NCBI RefSeq assembly: GCF_011067745.1
Contig: NZ_JAAMPJ010000005.1
Location: forward strand, 1 to 64,000
Source: Lentzea alba
Lineage (GTDB): Bacteria > Actinomycetota > Actinomycetes > Mycobacteriales > Pseudonocardiaceae
Direction of reading: 5' to 3'
DNA length: 64,000 nucleotides
Below are positions 34,858 through 44,650 of the stretch, in pieces. The notes below the pieces were generated by a model. That model saw nothing but the letters and a program-made list of their open reading frames with translations, was not told where the DNA came from and made no database searches. Positions within the stretch are counted from its first letter, which is position 1. Each line of letters opens with the position of its first letter. Made by a program: the position numbers and the translations under genes.

Positions 34858-35985
34858 TTAGCGGTGCAGCGGCACCAGGTCATCGGCGTGCACGACCTCG
34901 CGGCGCTGTTCCTCCGGTAGGTCGTGGCTCTTGCGGCCGATCAACGACGGCAGCTCCGCCGAGTCGTAGCCGACCACGCCGCGGGCCACGACCTCGCCCG
35001 CCAGACTGACGAGCTCCACGACGTCGCCTGCCTCGAAGTCGCCGTCCACGCCCGTGATTCCGGCCGCCAGCAACGACCTGCGCCGGCCGACCACCGCGGC
35101 GACCGCGCCGTCGTCGAGGTGCAGGCGGCCGTTCGCGTCGGTGGCGTAGCCGAGCCAGAAGCGGCGCGCGGTGAGGCGTGAGCCCGTGGCGGCGAAGGCG
35201 GTGCCGACGTCGGCGGTCGAGAGTGCGCGCTGTGCTTCGGCGGCTCCGGTCAGCAGCACCGGGATGCCCGCGGACGAAGCCAGCCGGGCGGCCGCCAGTT
35301 TCGAGGCCATGCCGCCGGTGCCCAACCCCGAAGCGCCAACGGTGCCGGCCTTCACACCGTCCACATCGGACGCCGAGGCGACCTCCGAGATGCGGACCGC
35401 GCCGGGTTTGCGCGGGTCCCCGGAGTAGAGGGCGTCCACGTCGGACAGCAGGAACAACGCGTCGGCGCCGACCAGGTGCGCCACCAGGGCAGCGAGCCGG
35501 TCGTTGTCGCCGAAGCGGATTTCCTCGGTGGCCACGGTGTCGTTCTCGTTCACGACCGGGACCGCGCCCAAGGCCAGCAAACGCGAGAACGTGCGCTGAG
35601 CGTTGCGGTAATGGGCGCGGCGCACCACGTCGTCGGCCGTCAGCAGAACCTGGCCGACGGTCAGGGAGTAGCGGCCGAACGAGTTCGCGTAAGCGTGCGC
35701 CAACGTCAGCTGTCCGACGCTCGCCGCGGCCTGCTGGGTGGCGAGGTCGCGCGGGCGCCGGGACAGCCTCAACGGCGCCAGGCCCGCGGCGATCGCGCCG
35801 GACGAGACCAGCACGACCTGGCTGCCGGCGGCGCACCGCGCGGCCAGGGCGTCGACCAGCGCGTCGAGACGCGCCGGGTCGAGGCCGCCCTCGGCCGTCG
35901 TCAGAGAAGAAGAACCGACCTTCACCACGATGCGGTTCGCCGAGGCGATCGCGTTGCGAGCTTGTGAGACCACGGGGGCCGTCAC
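34858..35985 (-). CDS. proB: glutamate 5-kinase
   Basis: This 375-residue enzyme phosphorylates glutamate in the first step of proline synthesis. It has an amino-acid-kinase domain ([38 protein letters not shown]) and a C-terminal PUA domain ([11 protein letters not shown] to [13 protein letters not shown]). It starts 5 bases after the obg stop and belongs to the rplU-rpmA-obg-proB operon. Feedback inhibition by proline is the family rule. Confidence 0.95.
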   Translation of the reverse strand: MTAPVVSQARNAIASANRIVVKVGSSSLTTAEGGLDPARLDALVDALAARCAAGSQVVLVSSGAIAAGLAPLRLSRRPRDLATQQAAASVGQLTLAHAYANSFGRYSLTVGQVLLTADDVVRRAHYRNAQRTFSRLLALGAVPVVNENDTVATEEIRFGDNDRLAALVAHLVGADALFLLSDVDALYSGDPRKPGAVRISEVASASDVDGVKAGTVGASGLGTGGMASKLAAARLASSAGIPVLLTGAAEAQRALSTADVGTAFAATGSRLTARRFWLGYATDANGRLHLDDGAVAAVVGRRRSLLAAGITGVDGDFEAGDVVELVSLAGEVVARGVVGYDSAELPSLIGRKSHDLPEEQRREVVHADDLVPLHR

Positions 35986-35990
35986 GGGAT

Positions 35991-37442
35991 TTACTCCTCG
36001 TCGAAGTCGTCGCCGTAGTCACCGGGCGCGCGGCGGGCCTTCTTCAGGGCCTTGCGCTCGTGGGCGCCGATGCGGTCGTTGCGCTCGAGACGGGCGTCCG
36101 TGCCACGTCCGGTCATCGTCATCGCGATACCGGCCGGCGTGGTCGGCTCCCAGTCGAACACCAGGTCGCCGATGGTGACCTGACAGCCGGGAACGGCGCC
36201 CATCTTCACGAGCTTGTCCTCGACACCCAGCCTGCTCAGGCGGTCCGCGAGGTAACCGACGGCTTCGTCGTTGGAGAAGTCGGTCTGGCGGATCCAGCGC
36301 TCGGGGCGGTCGCCCTTGACGATGAAGCCACCCTCGACCGAGGGGTCCTCGGTCACGGTGAACCCTTCGTCGTCCACGGCGGTCGGCCGCAGCACGATGC
36401 GGGTCGATTCCTTCTTCGGCTGGGCGGCGCGGTACTCGCGCACCACCTCGGCGAGCTTGAAGGACAGTTCGCGCAGTCCCTCGCGGGACACCGTCGACAC
36501 CTCGAACACCGGCAGGCCGCGGGCCTCGATCTCCGGGCGGACGATGTCGGCCAGGTCCTTGGCGTCCGGGATGTCGATCTTGTTCAGGATCACCACGCGC
36601 GGCCGGTCGGCCAGGTTGCCGCCGAGCGACGGGGTGTACTGCGCCAGCTCGTTCTCCAGCGCGTCGATGTCCGCGATCGGGTCGCGGCCGGGCTCGTAGG
36701 TCGCGCAGTCGACGACGTGGGCGAGCACGGCGGTGCGCTCGATGTGGCGCAGGAAGTCGAGGCCGAGGCCCTTGCCCTGCGACGCGCCGGGGATCAGGCC
36801 GGGGACGTCAGCCATCGTGAAGATGGTCTCGCCCGCGGTGATCACGCCGAGGTTCGGCACCAGCGTGGTGAACGGGTAGTCGGCGATCTTCGGCTTCGCG
36901 GCGGAGAGCACCGAGATCAGCGACGACTTGCCGGCCGACGGGAACCCGAGCAGGCCGACGTCCGCGACGGACTTGAGCTCCAGCACCAGGTCCCGCGTCT
37001 CGCCCGGCTCACCGAGCAACGCGAAACCGGGGGCCTTGCGAGCCTTGGACGCGAGCGAGGCGTTGCCGAGGCCACCACGGCCACCGGCGGCGGCGATGAG
37101 CTGGGTGCCCTCGCCGACGAGGTCCGCGACGATCTCGCCGTCCTCGGTCAGCACGACGGTGCCGTCCGGGACGCGCAGGATCAGGTCCTCGCCGTTCGCG
37201 CCGTCGCGGTTCGCACCCGCGCCCGCCTTGCCGCTGGTGGCGGAGGCGTGCGGGCGGAAGTGGAAGTCCAGCAGGGTGTGCACCTGCGAGTCGACGACGA
37301 GCACGACGTTGCCGCCGCTGCCGCCGTTGCCGCCGTCCGGGCCGCCCAGCGGCTTGAACTTCTCGCGGTGCACGGAAGCGCAGCCGTTGCCCCCGTTGCC
37401 GGCGGCAGCGTGGATCACCACCCGGTCAACAAAACGAGCCAC
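35991..37442 (-). CDS. obg: Obg GTPase
   Basis: This 483-residue ribosome-assembly and stress GTPase has the Gly-rich OBG fold ([17 protein letters not shown], about 1-157), the G domain (P-loop GFPSAGKSS at about 166, DVPG, NKID) and a C-terminal OCT domain (about 345-425) with an acidic tail. The GTG at 37442 has GAGAGGAAG seven bases upstream. It associates with the 50S subunit. Confidence 0.96.
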   Translation of the reverse strand: MARFVDRVVIHAAAGNGGNGCASVHREKFKPLGGPDGGNGGSGGNVVLVVDSQVHTLLDFHFRPHASATSGKAGAGANRDGANGEDLILRVPDGTVVLTEDGEIVADLVGEGTQLIAAAGGRGGLGNASLASKARKAPGFALLGEPGETRDLVLELKSVADVGLLGFPSAGKSSLISVLSAAKPKIADYPFTTLVPNLGVITAGETIFTMADVPGLIPGASQGKGLGLDFLRHIERTAVLAHVVDCATYEPGRDPIADIDALENELAQYTPSLGGNLADRPRVVILNKIDIPDAKDLADIVRPEIEARGLPVFEVSTVSREGLRELSFKLAEVVREYRAAQPKKESTRIVLRPTAVDDEGFTVTEDPSVEGGFIVKGDRPERWIRQTDFSNDEAVGYLADRLSRLGVEDKLVKMGAVPGCQVTIGDLVFDWEPTTPAGIAMTMTGRGTDARLERNDRIGAHERKALKKARRAPGDYGDDFDEE

Positions 37443-37477
37443 GGAACTACTTCCTCTCAAAAGTCTTGAACAAGCAA

Positions 37478-37513
37478 CGAGGGGCGGTGCCGGAAGACCG
37501 GTCCCGCCCCTCG
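37478..37513 (-). terminator. hairpin between rpmA and obg
   Basis: A perfect 10-bp stem (37478-37487/37504-37513) with a 16-base loop is followed on the minus strand by TTGCTTGTTC. It probably reduces read-through from the abundant ribosomal protein mRNA into obg and proB. Confidence 0.65.
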
Positions 37514-37544
37514 CTGAGGTCTAGCTACGTCGCGGAACGGTCTC

Positions 37545-37802
37545 TCAGACCGCAACCGGGACGATGTTGACGGTCTTGCGACCGCGCTTCGTACCGAACT
37601 CCACCGCACCCGGCAGCAGGGCGAACAACGTGTCGTCCTTGCCGATGCCGACGCCGACGCCGGGGTGGAACTTGGTGCCGCGCTGGCGGATCAGGATCTC
37701 GCCGGCCTTGACGACCTGACCGCCGAACCGCTTCACACCCAGGTACTGGGGGTTGGAGTCACGGCCGTTGCGGGAACTGGACGCACCCTTTTTGTGTGCC
37801 AT
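37545..37802 (-). CDS. rpmA: 50S ribosomal protein L27
   Basis: This 85-residue basic protein has the L27 N-terminus [16 protein letters not shown] and the [21 protein letters not shown] motif. Its N-terminal arm reaches toward the peptidyl transferase centre. It follows rplU by 14 bases. Confidence 0.98.
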   Translation of the reverse strand: MAHKKGASSSRNGRDSNPQYLGVKRFGGQVVKAGEILIRQRGTKFHPGVGVGIGKDDTLFALLPGAVEFGTKRGRKTVNIVPVAV

Positions 37803-37816
37803 GAGAAGTCAGGTCC

Positions 37817-38128
37817 TCACTTACCGGTGATGCCGGTGACCTCGACGCGGGTCAACTTCTGACGGTGACCCTGACGCTTGTGGTAGCCGGTCTTGTTCTT
37901 GAACTTGTGGATGCGAATCTTCGGGCCCTTGGTGTGCTCGACCAGCTTGCCGGTAACCGAGAACTTCGCCAGGGCGGCCGCGTCAGCGGTGACGTCAGTG
38001 CCGTCGACCACGAGCAGCGCCTGGAGGGAGATTTCGGTGCCCGGCTCGCCCTCGAGCTTCTCGACCTCGACGATGTCGCCGACAGCGACCTTGTACTGCT
38101 TGCCGCCGGTCTTGACGATCGCGTACAT
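37817..38128 (-). CDS. rplU: 50S ribosomal protein L21
   Basis: This 103-residue protein has the L21 signature ([14 protein letters not shown] start; [14 protein letters not shown] near the C-terminus) and binds 23S rRNA. AGGAG precedes the ATG. It is first in the operon rplU-rpmA-obg-proB. Confidence 0.98.
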   Translation of the reverse strand: MYAIVKTGGKQYKVAVGDIVEVEKLEGEPGTEISLQALLVVDGTDVTADAAALAKFSVTGKLVEHTKGPKIRIHKFKNKTGYHKRQGHRQKLTRVEVTGITGK

Positions 38129-38240
38129 CAGGACGGAAGTCTCCTGCTACTCGATGGTGACGGGCCATGCGCCAACCCGTCTGCGAATAATCAACAGAGG
38201 GGGCACACGACAGGACCCGTCGGATGGCGGGCCGTCGACA

Positions 38241-38270
38241 AGGTTACGGGAGTGGGTACAGCACAAGCAA
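38241..38270 (-). promoter_or_regulatory. promoter of the rplU-rpmA-obg-proB operon
   Basis: On the minus strand TTGCTT (38265-38270) and TAACCT (38241-38246) are 18 bases apart, fitting the vegetative actinobacterial pattern. The leader to the rplU start would be just over 100 bases. Confidence 0.55.
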
Positions 38271-38314
38271 ACTGGGGTGCCCCGAGGACGTTTCCGCTGG
38301 CTGTGCCGTCTCTC

Positions 38315-38352
38315 ACAAAGCAAAACCGGGGCCGCTCGGAAGCGACCCCGGT
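38315..38352 (-). terminator. intrinsic terminator of rne
   Basis: A 12-bp stem with one mismatch (38325-38336/38341-38352) around a CGGA/TCCG tetraloop is followed on the minus strand by TTTTGCTTTG. It lies 19 bases after the rne stop and 55 bases before the rplU promoter. Confidence 0.88.
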
Positions 38353-38370
38353 CTCACCTCTTGCTCGCGA

Positions 38371-41352
38371 TCAGCCCTCGTTGACCGGCGGTCCCGCGGG
38401 CCGCGACACGGCGCGGCGCCTGCGGGTGGTGGTGACCACCGGTGCGGGCATCTGGACCTCGGGCTGCTTCGGCACCTCGACCGTCACCGCGGCGGGCACC
38501 TCGTGCGCGACCGGTGCACCGGCGGCGCGCTTGGCGGCACGACGGCGCGGACGAGCCGCAGGAGCCTCGGCGACGGGAGCGGCGGGCTCCTCGGTCACCT
38601 CGGCCGTCTCCACGACCGCGACGGCCTCAGCGGCGATCTCGGCCACCTCAGCGGCTTCCTCCGCGACCTCGGCGGACTCCTCCTCGACCACCTCGGCCAG
38701 GGTCACCGGCTCGACGAGCTCCGCGGCGGTTTCGTCGACGACCTCGGCGGCAGGCTCCTCCGCCGAGATCTCGACCGCGGCGGGCTCGACGACCGGCTCG
38801 ACCTCGATCGGGGCCGGGTCCTCCGCGACCTCATGCGGCACGTGACCGTTGAGCGCCTGCTCCTCGACCACAACCGCGTCGACGGTCGCCTGCGGCTCCT
38901 TGTCGCGACCACGACGACGGCGACGGCGGCGGCCGTGAGCCTCGTGCTCCTGGTCCGCGGCGACCGCGTCCTCGGAGGTGTCCTCGGGCTCACCCGGCTC
39001 CGCCACGACCGGCTCGACGACCTCGGGCTCGGCCTCGACCACCTCGGCCGCCTGCTCGCCGCCACCCTTGTTGCGGCGCGACTTGCGGCCACCGCCCTGC
39101 GGCTGTTGCTGCTGCTGGCCACCACCGTTGCCACCGCCGTGCGAGTGCACGGGCTCGGTGGACACGACGACGCCACGGCCGCGGCAGTGCTCACACGTCT
39201 GGCTGAACGCCTCCAGCAGGCCGGTGCCGACCCGCTTGCGGGTCATCTGCACGAGACCCAGCGAGGTGACCTCGGCGACCTGGTGACGCGTGCGGTCGCG
39301 GCCCAGGCACTCGGTCAGGCGGCGCAGCACCAGGTCGCGGTTCGACTCCAGGACCATGTCGATGAAGTCGATGACGATGATGCCGCCGATGTCGCGCAGC
39401 CGGAGCTGGCGGACGATCTCCTCGGCGGACTCCAGGTTGTTCCTGGTGACCGTCTCTTCGAGGTTTCCGCCCGATCCGGTGAACTTGCCGGTGTTGACGT
39501 CGATGACCGTCATCGCCTCGGTGCGGTCGATGATCAGGTAACCACCCGACGGCAGCCAGACCTTGCGGTCGAGCGCCTTCATCAGCTGCTCGTCGATGCG
39601 GTACTCGACGAACGCGTCGTTGTTGCCGACGTGCTTCTTCAGGCGGTCCTGCAGGTCCGGCGCCACGTGACGGACGTACCCGTCGATCACGTCCCACGCC
39701 TCGTCGCCCTGGACGACGAGGTGGGCGAAGTCCTCGGTGAACAGGTCGCGGACGACCTTCACCAGCAGGTCCGGCTCCTCGTAGAGCAGCGTCGGCGCCT
39801 TGGTGGAGGTGCTGTCCGACTTCTCCTTGATGACCTTCCACTGCGCCTGCAGACGCGTGACGTCGCGGCCCAGCTCCTCCTCGGAGATGCCCTCCGAGGC
39901 GGTACGAATGATCACGCCGGCGTCCTCGGGGACGACCCTCTTCAGGATGTCCTTGAGGCGCTTGCGCTCGTTGTCCGGCAGCTTGCGGCTGATGCCGGTG
40001 GCACCGCCGCCCGGCACGTAGACCAGGAAGCGGCCGGGGAGGCTGATCTGGGTGGTCAGGCGGGCGCCCTTGTGGCCGACCGGGTCCTTGGTGACCTGGA
40101 CGAGCACCGAGTCGCCGCTCGACAACGCCTGCTCGATCTTGCGGGACTTGCCCTCGAGACCGGCGGCGTCCCAGTCGACCTCACCGGCGTACAGCACGGC
40201 GTTGCGGCCGCGGCCGATGTCGATGAACGCGGCCTCCATGCTCGGCAGCACGTTCTGCACGCGGCCGAGGTACACGTTGCCCACGATCGAGCCGCTGCCC
40301 GACGACGTGACGAAGTGCTCGACCAGCACGCCGTCCTCGAGGACGCCGATCTGGGTGCGGTCGCCGCGCTCGCGGACGACCATCGTGCGGGCCACGGCCT
40401 CGCGGCGGGCCAGGAACTCGGCCTCGGTCAGCACCGGGGCACGGCGGCGGCCGGCCTCGCGACCGTCACGGCGGCGCTGGCGCTTGGCCTCCAGGCGCGT
40501 CGAGCCGCGGATGCTGCGCACCTCGCTCTGCGCGGCCTCGGAGTCGGCCTTGTCGTCGCGCGCGTCGCGGGACTCGCGGACGTGCACGACCGTGTTCGGC
40601 GGGTCGTCCTCGGACGACACGTCGTCCTCGGTGCCGGTCTTGCGACGGCGGCGCCGGCGGCGGCGACGGGTCGAGCCCTCGTCACCCTCGTCGTCGGCTT
40701 CCTCGGCCTCGGCCTCCGCACCCTCGGCGGGAGCCTCGGCGTCCTCGGCCGGGGTCTCGTCGGTCTCCTCGGAGTCCGACTCGGCGTCGGTGCCCTTGCC
40801 GCGGCCACGGCCACGACGGCCACGACGGCGGCGACGACGGCCTTCGCCCTCGTCGTCACCATCGGTCTCGGTCTCGGTCTCGGCTTCGGCGGCGTCGAGC
40901 TCGTCCGCGGCGATCTCGCCGATCGACTTCTCGTCCTCGGCTGCGGGCTCCTCGACGACGAACGGCGACGCCGCCGCCTTGGGCCGCTCGATCGGCTGCG
41001 GCGGCATGAACACCGCTGTCGGGGCCGCGAAGAGCGGCGCGAGCGCCGGCGCCTCGAACGCGGGGACCGCCGGGGCCTCGTAGTCCTCGGTGACCTCACC
41101 GGTGACGACGTCGTCCCAGTCCACCAGCGTCTCGGCGACCTTGAGCGCGACGTCGCGGCTGACGCTCGACTGCGCACTGCGGGCGACCTCACCGAGGTCG
41201 GCCAGCGCCGTCATCACGTCCTTGCTGCTGACGTCCAGCAGCTTCGCCAGTGCGTGGACCCGCAGCTTCTCCGGCAGGTCCGCCAGTTCAGGGCGTGCGG
41301 CAACCACGCCCTGCCCGCCGGTGACACCGGCAGGCTTGTCCTTGTTCGACAT
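38371..41352 (-). CDS. rne: ribonuclease E/G, actinobacterial type
   Basis: This 993-residue endoribonuclease matures rRNA/tRNA and starts mRNA decay. The N-terminal third has highly charged, disordered Glu- and Arg-rich blocks. The catalytic core follows: S1 domain (GNVYLGRVQNVLPSMEAAF), the DNase-I-like domain with the catalytic Asp in IIVIDFIDM, and the zinc-link CEHCRGRG. A disordered Ala/Glu/Val-rich tail ends in RRRRAVSRPAG. GGAGGAG lies four bases before the ATG at 41352. A long leader of about 215 bases may serve autoregulation, as known for rne. Confidence 0.94.
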   Translation of the reverse strand: MSNKDKPAGVTGGQGVVAARPELADLPEKLRVHALAKLLDVSSKDVMTALADLGEVARSAQSSVSRDVALKVAETLVDWDDVVTGEVTEDYEAPAVPAFEAPALAPLFAAPTAVFMPPQPIERPKAAASPFVVEEPAAEDEKSIGEIAADELDAAEAETETETDGDDEGEGRRRRRRGRRGRGRGKGTDAESDSEETDETPAEDAEAPAEGAEAEAEEADDEGDEGSTRRRRRRRRRKTGTEDDVSSEDDPPNTVVHVRESRDARDDKADSEAAQSEVRSIRGSTRLEAKRQRRRDGREAGRRRAPVLTEAEFLARREAVARTMVVRERGDRTQIGVLEDGVLVEHFVTSSGSGSIVGNVYLGRVQNVLPSMEAAFIDIGRGRNAVLYAGEVDWDAAGLEGKSRKIEQALSSGDSVLVQVTKDPVGHKGARLTTQISLPGRFLVYVPGGGATGISRKLPDNERKRLKDILKRVVPEDAGVIIRTASEGISEEELGRDVTRLQAQWKVIKEKSDSTSTKAPTLLYEEPDLLVKVVRDLFTEDFAHLVVQGDEAWDVIDGYVRHVAPDLQDRLKKHVGNNDAFVEYRIDEQLMKALDRKVWLPSGGYLIIDRTEAMTVIDVNTGKFTGSGGNLEETVTRNNLESAEEIVRQLRLRDIGGIIVIDFIDMVLESNRDLVLRRLTECLGRDRTRHQVAEVTSLGLVQMTRKRVGTGLLEAFSQTCEHCRGRGVVVSTEPVHSHGGGNGGGQQQQQPQGGGRKSRRNKGGGEQAAEVVEAEPEVVEPVVAEPGEPEDTSEDAVAADQEHEAHGRRRRRRRGRDKEPQATVDAVVVEEQALNGHVPHEVAEDPAPIEVEPVVEPAAVEISAEEPAAEVVDETAAELVEPVTLAEVVEEESAEVAEEAAEVAEIAAEAVAVVETAEVTEEPAAPVAEAPAARPRRRAAKRAAGAPVAHEVPAAVTVEVPKQPEVQMPAPVVTTTRRRRAVSRPAGPPVNEG

Positions 41353-41567
41353 GCAGCTCCTCCACCCCCGGGCGCGTCCCGTGAGGACGCGGCCGCGCAG
41401 GGGCCTCTCTTGTCTCTCTCCACCGCTGCTCGCGGCGGGAATCCTTGCCTCGCGCGCAGCGGCGTGGCGCCTCACTGGGCGCACGCTTGCGCAGGTCCCA
41501 CGACGACGCTGCTGTCAGCGCCGCTCCTCCTGTTTGCGTCGCAGCTGAGCGTTCCGGCGCTCCTGCG

Positions 41568-42344
41568 TCAGGACTCCTTGTCCTGTTGGAGCGGGTCCAC
41601 CAGCGTGCCCTCGCCGTCCAGCCGTCCCTGCGCCATCCGGGTTGCTCTCGCAGGTACCGGCGGCACGAGATCGGCCACGACGCGAAGCGCATTCAGCACG
41701 TCGTCGGGTCGGACGGTAGGCGTTACCTGCCGAACGACCGTCATGAGTATCCCACACGGTTGTGACAATGCGGTCTTATCGTGTCCGGCGTCGCTCGAAC
41801 GTGGTTCGACCAGCGCCGACACGACGGCGGGCCGCACGTCGAGGGTCTTCGTCCCGTTCTTGGTGAGGCGGTCGACCTCGACGACCTCGGCCGCCAGGAA
41901 GGCGCTCACCGCCTCGGCGAGCTTCTCGGGTTCGACCCCGTCGAGCTCGATCCGCCACTCGCTCGCGTCGATGCGCTCGGTGAGGTTGCCACCGTGCGCC
42001 TGCACGACCTCGATCACGTCGATGCCCGGCGGCAGGGCCTCGTCCAGCGCGATCTTCAGCGCCTCCGGGTCGACCCGTTCGACCACCGACACCTCGACGT
42101 ACTCCGCCTCGCTGGCGACGCCGGTCGGCGCGGCGCCGACCCACGACACCTTCGGGTGAGGGCTGAAGCCCTGCGAGTACGCCATGGGTACGCCGGCCCT
42201 GCGCAGCGCGCGCTCGAACGTCCGAGCGATGTCGCGGTGCGAAGTGAAACGCAACCTCCCCCGCTTGGTGTAGCGGAGGCGCAGTTTCTGCACGGCCGCG
42301 GCCGACGGGTTGTTGGGCAGATGGCGGCTCAGTGGTGCTCCCAT
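41568..42344 (-). CDS. TIGR03936-type radical-SAM-associated protein
   Basis: This 258-residue DUF2344 protein has KLRLRYTKRGRLRFTSHRDI near residue 20 and VPMAYSQGFSPHPKVSWV, both signatures of the family that accompanies a TIGR03960 radical SAM protein; in some bacteria the two are fused. Its partner lies 2.3 kb away on the same strand (46601-44640), separated by a subtilisin/PhzF pair on the other strand. It lies upstream of rne. Confidence 0.85.
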   Translation of the reverse strand: MGAPLSRHLPNNPSAAAVQKLRLRYTKRGRLRFTSHRDIARTFERALRRAGVPMAYSQGFSPHPKVSWVGAAPTGVASEAEYVEVSVVERVDPEALKIALDEALPPGIDVIEVVQAHGGNLTERIDASEWRIELDGVEPEKLAEAVSAFLAAEVVEVDRLTKNGTKTLDVRPAVVSALVEPRSSDAGHDKTALSQPCGILMTVVRQVTPTVRPDDVLNALRVVADLVPPVPARATRMAQGRLDGEGTLVDPLQQDKES

Positions 42345-42497
42345 GGGTGTTCCGACGGGTGAGCGATCCCATCGGCGCAGGCTGTTCGTACGGAAGGACG
42401 GTACCGTGAACCCGATTCAGAACGTTCAGCTTGTCTAGATCGTTGCGCGTGGCTACGGTCCGGCTGTCTGGACGCCTTGCCAACCTGGAGGTCCCTG

Positions 42498-43916
42498 GTG
42501 CCTCTGCTCCACCGCGCACGGGCAGTGGCGATGTCCGCCCTGCTCGCGGCCGGGTGTCTGGCGGTGTCCCTGCCCGCAGGTGCTGAGCCGAACATCTCCA
42601 CGTGCATCCAGCCGGGTCCCCTGCTGCGCTACCTGGTGGTGTTCTCGCAGCTCACGACCCCTGAGGTCGCGAACGCGGAGATCACCGGCGCCTGCGGAAC
42701 CACGACGGTCTACTACCCCGAGATCGGGGTCGCGGTGGCCACGTCGCCGGACCCGTCGTTCCTCAAGCTGATCGGCCCGCAGCGCGCGTACAGCGCCCAG
42801 GCCGAGAGCGTCGCCAAGCGGTCGGTGAAGCGGAAGAAGGACGACACCGAGCTGTTCCGGCCGTCCGGGGTGCGCTCCGGCGAGCAGTGGGACATGGATC
42901 TCATCAAGGCCCCGGCCGCGCACGAGATCACGACGGGCTCCAAGTCCGTGGTCGTGGGCGTGCTGGACTCCGGCGTCGACGCCCACCACCCCGACCTGGC
43001 CCAGGCGCTGGCACCCGAGCTGTCCGCGGGGTGTTTGACCGGTAAGCCCGACACGTCACCTTCCGCGTGGATCCCGACGACGTCCGCGCACGGCACCCAC
43101 GTCGCCGGCACCATCGCCGCGGCTGACGACGATCGTGGCACCACGGGCGTCGCACCGGGCGTGCGCATCGCGTCCGTGAAGGTCGTCGACGACGACGGCT
43201 TCATCTACCCCGAGTACGCGGTGTGCGGCTTCATGTGGGCCGCCGCGCAGGGCATGACCATCACCAACAACAGCTACTTCATCGACCCGTACCTGTTCAC
43301 GTGCCAGAGCGAACCGGGTCAGCGCGTGATCTACGAGGCGGTGCGTCGCGCGGTCGACTACGCCACCTCTCGCAACGTGCTGACCGTCGCCGCCGCGGGG
43401 AACGCCGCGGCGGACCTGTCCCGCCCCGGCCGCGACTCGATGTCACCGACGAACGGTGAGGCGCAGACCCGTCCGGTCGACTCGACCTGCGTGGTGCTGC
43501 CGGCGCAGGTCAAGAACGTGGTCGGCGTGTCGGCCGTCGACTCGACCGAGACCAAGGCCGGGTACAGCTCGTACGGGCTGGGCGCGATCGACGTGACGGC
43601 GCCGGGTGGTGACACGCGGACGCCCACGGGTTGTGTGCTCTCCACCGTGCCGTCCGGCTACGACTACTCGTGCGGTACCTCGATGGCGACTCCGCACGTG
43701 GCCGGGGTGGCGGCGTTGATCGCGTCGGTGCATCCGGACACGGACGCGGTGTCGCTGGGCCGCATGCTGAACGCCCAGGCGCAGACCCTGCCGTGCCCCG
43801 CCGACTACGACCTCAACGGGACCGGCGTGCAGGACGCGTTCTGCACGGGCTACTCCGAGTACAACTCGTTCTACGGCCACGGCATGGTGGACGCGCTCGC
43901 CGCAGTCTCCAAGTGA
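42498..43916 (+). CDS. secreted S8 (subtilisin-family) serine protease
   Basis: This 472-residue protease has a signal peptide (about 1-30), a short prodomain-like region and a subtilase domain with D157 (GVLDSGVDAHHPDL), H198 (HGTHVAGTIA) and S395 (GTSMATPHVAG). The oxyanion asparagine is in TNNS (about 257). Eight or so cysteines suggest extracellular disulfides. The GTG at 42498 has GGAGG 7 bases upstream. The stop overlaps the start of the PhzF-like gene as GTGA. Confidence 0.88.
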   Translation: MPLLHRARAVAMSALLAAGCLAVSLPAGAEPNISTCIQPGPLLRYLVVFSQLTTPEVANAEITGACGTTTVYYPEIGVAVATSPDPSFLKLIGPQRAYSAQAESVAKRSVKRKKDDTELFRPSGVRSGEQWDMDLIKAPAAHEITTGSKSVVVGVLDSGVDAHHPDLAQALAPELSAGCLTGKPDTSPSAWIPTTSAHGTHVAGTIAAADDDRGTTGVAPGVRIASVKVVDDDGFIYPEYAVCGFMWAAAQGMTITNNSYFIDPYLFTCQSEPGQRVIYEAVRRAVDYATSRNVLTVAAAGNAAADLSRPGRDSMSPTNGEAQTRPVDSTCVVLPAQVKNVVGVSAVDSTETKAGYSSYGLGAIDVTAPGGDTRTPTGCVLSTVPSGYDYSCGTSMATPHVAGVAALIASVHPDTDAVSLGRMLNAQAQTLPCPADYDLNGTGVQDAFCTGYSEYNSFYGHGMVDALAAVSK

Positions 43917-44650
43917 TCGTCAACGCCTGCCTGCGAGACGGTCGCGGCGGCAGTCCGACGCTCGTGGTGGACGACGGCGATTTCAGCGATGCCGAACGCC
44001 GGGAGATGCCGGTTCGGCACGGCACCTCGCACGCCGTGTTCATCGGGCCCGGTGGCGCGTTGAGGTTCTTCACGTCCGCCGGTGAGCTGCCGGGCTGCGG
44101 GCACGGAACCGTTGCCGCGCTTGCGGTGCTGGCCGCCGACGGAGAACGCGAGTTCGTGCTTCGCGCGGGTGGACGGACGTTCAGCGGCACGGCGACCCGC
44201 GTGCCGGGCGGGGTCGAGGCCTTCTTCGACCCGGGCCCGATCCAGGTCCGGCCCGCCACCGCGGCCGAACACGACGCCGTCGTGCGGGCACTGGGCACCG
44301 ACGGGTCCTGCGTGATCGCGACGCTGGGACGGCCGAGGATGCTCGTCGAGGTGCCCGACGGCGTCGCGGCACTGGCTCCGGATTTCGACCTGCTGCGTGC
44401 CGCGACCGACGAGCTCGGACTGCTGGGCTGCTACGCCTACAGCTCAGGGCGCGACCGGTACGTGGCGCGGATGTTCGCTCCGTCCATCGGCGTGCCCGAG
44501 GACATCGCGAACGCCAACAGCACGGCGTGTCTCGCGGCTCATCTGGCCGCGGACATCGCCGTCGACATGGGTGACTCGCTCGGCCAGCCCGCCACCGTCA
44601 CCGCCACGGCGGCGGGACGGGTGGGCGGGCTGGCTGCCGTCAGGGCGTGA
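43913..44650 (+). CDS. PhzF-family isomerase-like protein
   Basis: This 245-residue protein of the PhzF/diaminopimelate-epimerase fold shows VNACLRDGRGGSPTLVV at the N-terminus and LPGCGHGTVAA (about 60), where PhzF proteins have GHATLAA-like motifs. It is translated from a GTG overlapping the protease stop. PhzF enzymes isomerise small metabolites; the substrate is unknown. It overlaps the end of the radical SAM gene by 11 bases. Confidence 0.72.
   Translation: MIVNACLRDGRGGSPTLVVDDGDFSDAERREMPVRHGTSHAVFIGPGGALRFFTSAGELPGCGHGTVAALAVLAADGEREFVLRAGGRTFSGTATRVPGGVEAFFDPGPIQVRPATAAEHDAVVRALGTDGSCVIATLGRPRMLVEVPDGVAALAPDFDLLRAATDELGLLGCYAYSSGRDRYVARMFAPSIGVPEDIANANSTACLAAHLAADIAVDMGDSLGQPATVTATAAGRVGGLAAVRA

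Noticed and set aside
41515-41757. Small frame between the TIGR03936 gene and rne
   Set aside because: It overlaps the end of the TIGR03936 gene out of frame and lacks a ribosome site.
38224-42159. Long open frame antisense to rne and its neighbour
   Set aside because: It consists of low-complexity Leu/Asp/Arg/Val runs with no recognisable motif. The RNase E gene on the other strand explains it.
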